A DNA stretch of 64,000 bases from Hydrangea macrophylla (Eukaryota; Streptophyta; Magnoliopsida; Cornales; Hydrangeaceae). Below are positions 56,826 to 64,000 of this stretch, piece after piece. How positions within the stretch are numbered: position 1 is the stretch's first letter; each line of letters starts with the position of its first letter. The DNA is taken from positions 27,332,001 through 27,396,000 of the forward strand of contig CM066993.1 of assembly GCA_033977485.1 (NCBI GenBank). Reading direction: 5' to 3'. The translations under genes and the position numbers were made by a program. The notes beneath the pieces were generated by a model. The model ran no database searches. It worked only from the letters and a program-made list of their open reading frames with translations, and was not told where the DNA came from.

Positions 56826-58965
56826 AAAGAAAAGAAGAAGAAGAAAAGGGAGGAGAAAGGAGAAGGATTCCGGATTCGTGGTCACGTGGGGAATCGCGGA
56901 GCATTCGTGGTTGTCAATTTCTTTGATTGAGCGAGGTGAGTTAAACTTTGTGTATTTATATATATACACGTATGTATATGTGTATACGGGGATAATTAAA
57001 TTAGTATGTACACTTTTAATTTAATTGTTAGGGTTAAATCTGTGTAATGAATATACGCTATTGTTGAAGTAATTTAGATAGTTTAATTCCCTTCGGATGA
57101 CTTTGCGATCATGACATTAGGGTATTCGAATGGGTAGGTGAATCGTTAGTTTGATCAAAACCATAGGTGAAATATTCATATTTGTTAGCAAATAGATGTG
57201 AAATTCGTTTTATGTGTAATTCACACAGTCGCAGAAACTTTAGAAAATTATTAGAAAATCGTGGCTTTGAATTTGAACATTCTGTCCGCGTGTCTCATGT
57301 GAAACGTGATTCTGCACGTTTTTCGTCTAATGGTATTTTTCCTGATTCTGCACCGTTTGGCCAGAAATTTAAGATTTTAGTAGCAGTTTTTTTTAGTATA
57401 TTAAAATGTACGAAATTGGGAAATATGATTCATTGTGTTTTTTTTATTGTTCGTATGAATTAACGAAGATTACTTGGAGATACATGAATTCTCCTATAAT
57501 GTTGAGCTATGAAAAGAAATAGGTAATAGTCATTAACGTTGAGTCCGATTAAATTGTATAATTCCAAAAATGCAAAATAGTTTCAAGTTCCTTAGTGTTC
57601 ACCGCTCCCAGTTGTGATATTGTTTTTGGTAGCTCGACTTGCTGAGTGTACCTTTTTGCCAGTGGCTTCGTGATCAAGCTGGCCTAAGCCTTATGCCCGG
57701 CTTATTTGTTAGACGTCTAGGCATATTGACTAGCCTTCTGTGTGTATACCTGGTTTGGTTGATACCCCAACCAAACTGGCACCAGAGTGGATGTTGGTAG
57801 TATGTCCGGGCACACATGGGATATATGTGTGGGTGTACCATGGAGGGTAGCCAAGTGGTGAACCTAGGAAATTGAATAATGAATCGTACATAAAAGTAAG
57901 AGAATTATTGTTAAAAAAAATTCTATGGGTTAAATGATATAAAATGTTGATTTCCTCGTCTGTTGTTCTTTTCTTATATATTATATTGGGACGTGTAGTG
58001 AGTAAATTGTGATAATGATCCTTCCTATATCTTAGTACAAGTAGTTTTGCATATTCTTGTAGTATTTTGCTGTTATTAATCATTCGATTTACAGGATGGT
58101 GGGCCCACTAACTTTTATGCAGGGCTGACTCACCATATATATCCAAGGTAAGTATAAAACTCGTAGTAGCTTTGGATTTCGGGCAAGAAACTACTTACCA
58201 CCACATAAATGGAAACTACTCTAATGTCCAGATATGTGTGTGGAACTACCTGTCTTGACCCAAGAGTGTTGTAGTGTAATTTGTTGTCTACGGGTTCAAG
58301 TTGGATCCCTAAGACTTGTTGTTTTGTTTAACTCATACCAGTCATGTGACTGACCCGAGTGTGTTATACATTCGGGGGCGTTTCTATATGAAACGTAGTC
58401 GAATGTATTTGTGCAGGTTTAGTTTTTGGAGATTTTCGTTGGAGCTTCTGTTTGGGTGAAGAGATGGTCGTTGTGTTGTTTATTATTGGAGTTGTACTTA
58501 TTTTTGTTGTACTTGATTGTATTTTATTTTTTGGCATTGTGGGTCAGTATGTATAATTGTAATAAATTTGGTATATTGGGTATTGGGAACGTTGTAGTTA
58601 CTCTGACCAATGGATGTATAGATTTTATATTCTTATTTATTTTTATTTCCGCTGAACTCTGTATGTGGACATTTTATTTATGAAAATGATATTTTTTTTA
58701 ATTGAAAAGTGATATAATATTTATAATGGAACTTTATTTCTTTTACAATGAAATGGATGTTTGGGAATACATGTTTAAAAATAAAGAGTTTTTCTTTAAA
58801 CACAAGATCACATGTCCTTATTTAAAGAGTATTAAATACTGTTTTCAATAAAGTTTCTGTTAGCATATGGGAGGGTGTCGCTCTCGTGATTTTTGGTAAT
58901 TGAATATTAGTCCGGATACAGGCTCTGGATTGAATATTTGGTTGTCCAAAAATCGGGGTGTGACA
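56288..58965 (+). mobile_element. Solo LTR related to element F (2678 bp)
   Basis: TGTAACAACCC...GGGGTGTGACA, flanked by perfect CTTTC duplications (56283-56287, 58966-58970). The YHSGKANV region of E's pol is continuous without it. TATA at about 56673, microsatellite 56772-56840, donor at 56936 (GAG/GTGAGT), mini-exon 58095-58147 (ATTTACAG before, GTAAGTAT after) and a third acceptor ending at 58416 (TTGTGCAG). Confidence 0.95.
58095..58147 (+). other. Putative mini-exon in the solo LTR (53 bp)
   Basis: Counterpart of 48421-48475. Acceptor CAG and donor GTAAGT are kept although the surrounding LTR has diverged strongly from element F. Confidence 0.55.
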
Positions 58966-58970
58966 CTTTC

Positions 58971-60226
58971 CCGAATGATACTTAATCAAAAGATCGTAAT
59001 CCTTCATCAACTCTGGCTAGCTCTTCTGTGTCATATTCAAATCTTGTTGCGTGAAAATGTATTTTAAGCTCGTGTGATCAGTGAAGATCTCACACTTCTC
59101 CCCGTACAAGTACTACCTCTAAATCTTCAAAGCATAGATTACTGCGGCCAATTCAAGGTCATGAGTCAAATAATTAACCTCTTGTGTTTTTAACTGTCTT
59201 GAGGTATAGGCAATCACCTTACCACTCTACATAAGTACACACCCCAAACCCTTGATGTGAAGCATCACTATAAATTACAAATCCTTTGGTTCCGAATGGT
59301 ATCGTCAAGATAGATGCTCTTGTTAACCGTGACTTCAACTCTTGAAAATTGTCTTCACATTTTGAACTCCATTTAAATGTAATACCCTTCCTCATCAACT
59401 TTATCACCGATAATGAAATCTTTGAGAAATTCTCAATGAATCAGCAGTAGTACTCAACTAACCCCAAGAAACTTTGAATTTCTAACACCGATGTCGGTCT
59501 TTGCCAATTAGATGATGCTTCCACTTTATGAGGATCAACCAAAACACCGTTCCTATCAATCACATGACCAAGAAAAGTAATACTAGGTAGTCGCAATTCA
59601 CATTTCTTAGATTTCCCAAATAGTTGCTTCTCTCATAGTGGCTAGAGTATCAATCTCAATTATTTCTCGTGCTCTATCTTACTCAGCAAATAGATAAGAA
59701 TGTCGTCTATGAACACAATCACAAAATCATCCAAATAGTCCTTGAAGACTTAATTTATAAGGTCCATGAACGCGACTGGTGCATTAGTAACCCCAAATGG
59801 CATAACTAAGAATTTATAGTGTCCGTAGAGCGTTCTAAAAGTTGTCTTCTCCACATCTTTAGCCTTTACTTTCAATTGATGGTATCCCGATTTCAAATCT
59901 ATCTTGGAAAATACTTGTGTTCTGCAAAGTTGATCGAATAGGTCGTTGATCCTAGGCAACAAAAACTTCTTCTTGATTGTCAATTTGTTTAATTCTCGAT
60001 AATCAACACACATTTGTATTGAACCGTCCTTCTTTATGAATAACCCTGGAGCTCCCCATAGTGATCTACAAGGTCGAATGAAACATTTGTCAAGTAGTTC
60101 TTATAGTTAAACTTTCAATTCCTTCAACTCCATAGGTGCCATTCTATACGGTGCTTTTGAGATGGGTCTTGAATTTGGCATTATCTCAATGGTAAACTCA
60201 ATCTCTCGTTCAATAAGAACATCTGG
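58971..60226 (-). pseudogene. Element E reverse transcriptase and RNase H
   Basis: RT frame 59750-60013: [68 protein letters not shown]. Next the catalytic FIDDILIY (about 59700-59725) and FLGHVIDRNGV. RNase H frame 59219-59407: FKWSSKCEDNFQELKSRLT, FVIYSDASHQGFGV; then LMKDYDLLIKYHSGK at the left edge. Several stops, so inactive, but the catalytic Asp pair is still legible. Confidence 0.93.
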
Positions 60227-60796
60227 TTAGTCATCTGGGAATACATCCGGATACTCTAGTACTACTAGAATGTCTTCTACTTTCAATTTAGTTTCCATAG
60301 TGTGAATTATTGAACATAAGAATCCATGATATCCCTTCTTGAACAACTTACTCGCTCTGATAGCTGAAATCAAATACGGTGGCAGTGTATCCCCACTCCC
60401 TCGAAAACAAAAGCTCCTATGCACCGGTGATTGAAAATTTACTTCTTTCCATTTACAATCTATCATGTCTTGGTTAAGGACTAACCAATCCATTCCTAGT
60501 ATCACGTCAAAGTGGTTCACCATAATCAGTATAAGATCTACAGTCATCAACTTTTTGCCTAGTTTGATCTCACAGTCCTTGTATATCGTAGATGTTACCA
60601 CTGATTTACTAAGTGGTACTGTAATGGATAGTTCACATCCTAGTGGTACGGACTTAAAATTTAAATGTTCAACATAATGATACGACACGAATAAATAAGT
60701 AGATCCCAAATCAACGAGTATGTGTGCTAAGTGCAAACATACAAGCACTATACCTGAGACTATTGCATCCGTAGTAGCCATATCCCAGGGATTCAT
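60227..60796 (-). pseudogene. Element E protease and RT entry segment
   Basis: A 189-residue open frame. At about residues 28-42 AHILVDLGSTYLFVSYHY stands where chromovirus proteases have a D-[ST]-G-A motif followed by FIS or FVS: Ser/Thr has become Leu, so the copy is probably inactive. FDVILGMDWL (residues about 94-103) is the second protease motif, and LEYPDVFPDD marks the start of RT. Confidence 0.88.
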
Positions 60797-60889
60797 CCAG
60801 AATGATCTTCACTCACGTTGCTCTGTCCCTCGTCCCCTATCATTGGATTGCTTCAGCTTCAAACCACTTGAAGCCATAGAACTCACTCC

Positions 60890-61875
60890 TTGTTAGGAAT
60901 ATTTCCTTGGGCAATCTTTCGCTCGATGCCCCAAGGTACCACAATCAAAACACTTGATTTGCGAATAGGGTATGTAACTTGTTCCGCTTGTCTCTTGGGT
61001 TTTATTTTGGGTATTGGTCATAAAACATTAGCCCGTGTGCAGTCGATTACAAAGTGGACACACTAGTATAGTACTAATTGATCTCCCTTGTCCACCGAAA
61101 ACTAGGACTAGAACCAGATCCTCTGGCAAAAGGCCTCTTGAATAATCCACCCTGGTTCTGGTCACCACCCTTACTACCTCGCTTAACTTGTTAATTCTGT
61201 CTTGATCTCTCCATTCCACTTTCGGCTACAAGTGCTGTTTGTTGTACCGCTACCATAGTCGAATGTTCATAGGTCTCTACCCTCAAACGGATGTTATCTC
61301 TCAGTCCCTTTTCAAACTTTCTTGACATTAATGGCACTAAACCTTTTCTAAACCTCAATAAGGCGTTGTACTTCGAGGTACACTTAGTCACAGTCATACC
61401 CCCCTATTTAAGTTTGTCAAATTCCCTCTTCTTTGCATTGAAAGTGGCACGCGAAAAGAATCGGCGATTAATCTTTGCCTTGAATTCTTCCCAAGTAATC
61501 GGTGCCCTTTGGTCTAAAACATTCACCCACCAATTTTGGGCTTCACCCCTGAGTACATCGCTAGCACTCTCAATTTTCAGTGCATCGAACATCAAAATAG
61601 ATCTGAAAATCCTCTCCATGTCCATAACCTAGTGCTCTTCTAGCATCGTGTTAGAGGTTTCATGAAACTCTGTCGGTTTCTTTCTCGTAAATTGCTCTGA
61701 TATAGATCGTTCACTCCTATATCCAAGTGCAGGCATAATGACTATTGGTGTCTCAAATGGAGGTATTGGAGGTAATCGCTCCGCTATATTTCCGTACCAA
61801 ATGTACGATGTTTTCCATCATTTCTGATAGATGATCTATACGTACGTGTGGTGATTGTTCCTGTTCGCCACTCAT
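60890..61875 (-). pseudogene. Element E Gag
   Basis: Probable start ATG at 61873-61875 (MSGEQEQSPHVRIDHLSEMM), frameshift near 61775. Capsid frames: FDALKIESASDVLRGEAQNWWVNV, ITWEEFKAKINRRFF, and LVPLMSRKFEKGLRDNIRLRVETYEHSTM. The CCHC zinc knuckle near 60905-60950 reads CFDCGTLGHRAKDC and is intact. Gag is split by at least three shifts or stops. Confidence 0.9.
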
Positions 61876-62061
61876 GATTCTCAACTTGTCAATCTCAATG
61901 CATAAACACTATGCATGTATGACAATAACAATTCATGTATGTGCAACAACATACCATATGCATCAAACATCTCTACTATATGTGAATGCATTCTAGAATA
62001 TGTGCCAAATCACTCAACAATCCTCTTGTCGTCAAACGTTCCCAAAGTTTTGTAACCTATA

Positions 62062-62073
62062 TCTCTGAAACCA
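62062..62073 (-). other. Primer-binding site of element E, decayed tRNA-Met type
   Basis: The minus strand reads TGGTTTCAGAGA, two changes from TGGTATCAGAGC, five bases inside the 5' LTR. Confidence 0.7.
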
Positions 62074-62078
62074 ATAAA

Positions 62079-64000
62079 TGTCACGATCCATCCTGCTATA
62101 TGCAGAAATAAGACACATGGTAGCCACCAGGGCTCAATTAATTCATTAAAAGATTATGACAGCAGAAAAGAAACTTAAAAACAACACTGACTATTCAAAA
62201 CTTTTGGAAACAATACCCTCCGAGTTACCGTATAAATTAAAAATGTAATTATATTTTGAAAAGAATGAATTTATTTTGAAAGAGGTCCCAAAGGAACCCT
62301 AAGAACTAACCAAAACATTTAAATAATTTCTAAAAGGAGTAGAAAAAGATTACATGCAGGGGGTATTTTTACTAGTCGAACTGCCCCGTTCGACCGATCG
62401 AATGTCCCTTTAGCAGAATTTCCCCTTAGCAGCAAAATTTTGCCTAAGGATAAACAACCTTCATCAATTCCAATACTCCAAACACACTTACATTAATCCA
62501 AACTTCACAAGCGATATCAAGGTTTCAAGAACATCATTAAACCATATTAATCCATGAAAAGAAACGGTAACGGAACAAGCTAAGGTTTGTTTGGATCGAA
62601 TCACAAAAGTGCTAACCACATTCATTCCAAACATGAATTTGACAAGTTAAGTTACAAAACATGGATCCATAAGTTTGGATTCACTCAAAACTAACTACAA
62701 CAAGTTTAGTTACATATTATAACTTTTCCAAGTCATTCCAAGGTTTCCAAATCAAAAAAACATGGTTCTAGCTTCACAAAATTACATTTCATCACTTGGA
62801 ATGGAAACAAAAGTATTTACAAGGACTATCCTGCCGTCCCTTCGACCTCACTCCTCTTGCTTCTTCTTGCCTCTCTTCTTTACTCCATTGCTCAGCTATA
62901 TGTTGAGTGCACAATTCTAAACATACGCTTATATGACAATTCATGCTTTAAGATATCAAAACACATCAAATTAGTCTCTAGGGAGAGTGGTACGCTTCCA
63001 TCCGATAAATGAAATTGATGTCGTGGAAGGCCTTCTTCTTACCACGCACCTAGTGCCTTGGCTGGGCCTTCCTCCAAACCAGGCACATCAACTATTGATA
63101 CCAAAATCCTCAACCATCGAGGAGCTTAGCCCCCCCTCCCCCCCAGATGGAATTATACCAAACTCTCCTTTGACCCACATAGACACATAACATGCTCATA
63201 TAATCACATATGCATACTTTTTATGCACTTTTAAGTACATAATAAATAGGCCTACTTAATACATGAACTTCACCTGAATCCAAATATCAAGTCAAATATC
63301 CAAAACATGTATTTTCCTATATTACATTGGTCTAGAATTCATACCTCATGCTATATCTCTCTAACTTCATGGAAGTACTAAGAGTCCGATTAAACGTCGA
63401 ATCTTCAATCTCAAGTGATTCCTACGAGTTTACACATGTTTTCCCCAAAATTCTAGCATTAGGATTTTTATAAAAATTCGCCAGACGTGACCTTATAAGT
63501 ATCAAAATGAAGCCCTTACCTCGAGGAGTTCAAATATGGAATTTAGAGAAAAACTGACGAACAACAATCGTCGATTTGCATCTTGAAGCTCTAAGCACTA
63601 AAATCCCCCTCTTGATTTCAATTTTAGAAAAGTTGTCAATGAAAATATCTTGGGCTTTGCTATATATATAGATATAAGTCTCAGAAATTATGTTTATCTC
63701 CCCGCGAGTTTTCTAATAATCTAAGCATTCCCCGAAACTCCTTACACGTCTAATACATTATTTCATGAGTGAAAACTAAAAATTATAAAAGTTTCCGTCT
63801 AAGTTCCATTTGTCGCCATGACAACGTTTCAAAATCTGATTTCGTGGAATTTCTAGATAACCTTCCTTTTATGCAACGCATCCTATTAGTTATTGTTAAA
63901 ATAATCAAAATGATCTTAATCAAGATCAAAACTACCAGATAATACCTAAAACAGGTAAACTGACTATTTACATAGACCAGATATATCAAATAACATTTAA
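62079..64000 (-). repeat. Element E 5' LTR (right end cut by the window)
   Basis: Begins TGTCACGATCC and matches the 3' LTR (45686-46366 plus 53363 to about 54604). About 175 bases remain outside the window. Shows an extra C-run near 63130-63147 and the GGTCGA-type words near 62375-62402. The minus frame at 63783-63989 is chance. Confidence 0.92.

Overview
This is nuclear DNA from a plant, almost certainly a seed plant, and nearly all of it is transposable elements nested inside one another. The evidence is: plant-type LTR retrotransposons (Athila-like with tRNA-Asp primer sites, Tat-type, chromovirus with tRNA-Met primer site, Ty1/copia), a CACTA (En/Spm) transposon, foldback MITEs, and the broken tail of a FAR1-related (FHY3/FAR1) gene. 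I found no intact cellular gene, no RNA gene and no CRISPR array. The species cannot be named from the sequence.

Layout. (1) 1-6347: element A, a non-autonomous Athila-like retrotransposon on the + strand; the window opens inside its 5' LTR. It sits inside a FAR1-related pseudogene whose 3' half continues at 6348-7740. (2) 7741-12892: mostly anonymous DNA with microsatellites and nested MITEs. (3) 12893-33889: an old copia element on the - strand, broken by two insertions: element B (14727-23183), a young Athila-like element with gag and protease only, and a 6.9 kb CACTA transposon (24954-31891). The CACTA in turn carries a solo LTR (26910-28436). (4) 33890-34789: an LTR-like piece. (5) 34790-45685: a Tat-type gypsy element on the - strand (gag, protease, N-terminal RT, partial 5' LTR) carrying a 3.2 kb solo LTR (35659-38882). 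(6) 45686 to the window end: element E, a chromovirus (Tekay/Del-like) on the - strand. Its 3' LTR carries a non-autonomous element with two 3 kb LTRs around a 1.07 kb core (46367-53357), its pol gene carries a related solo LTR (56288-58965), and the window closes inside its 5' LTR.

Most nesting calls rest on target-site duplications and on reading frames that become continuous once the insertion is disregarded. By LTR divergence B is young, A intermediate and the copia element old.

The most unusual signal is shared across LTR families. Several different LTRs carry a small cluster of short palindromic, mostly CpG-containing words, often spaced about 19-22 bp apart, usually just upstream of the LTR's TATA box. 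The word differs between families (TCGATCGA, CGCGCGAG, GGTCGACC, CAATCGATTG, GGCACTCA/TGAGTGCC) but the layout is the same. Elements A and B share a homologous 3' backbone yet carry different words, and the two LTRs of B differ in length only inside the cluster. A second signal is a conserved set of splice sites, including a 53-55 bp mini-exon, inside the 3 kb LTRs of the chromovirus-like family.
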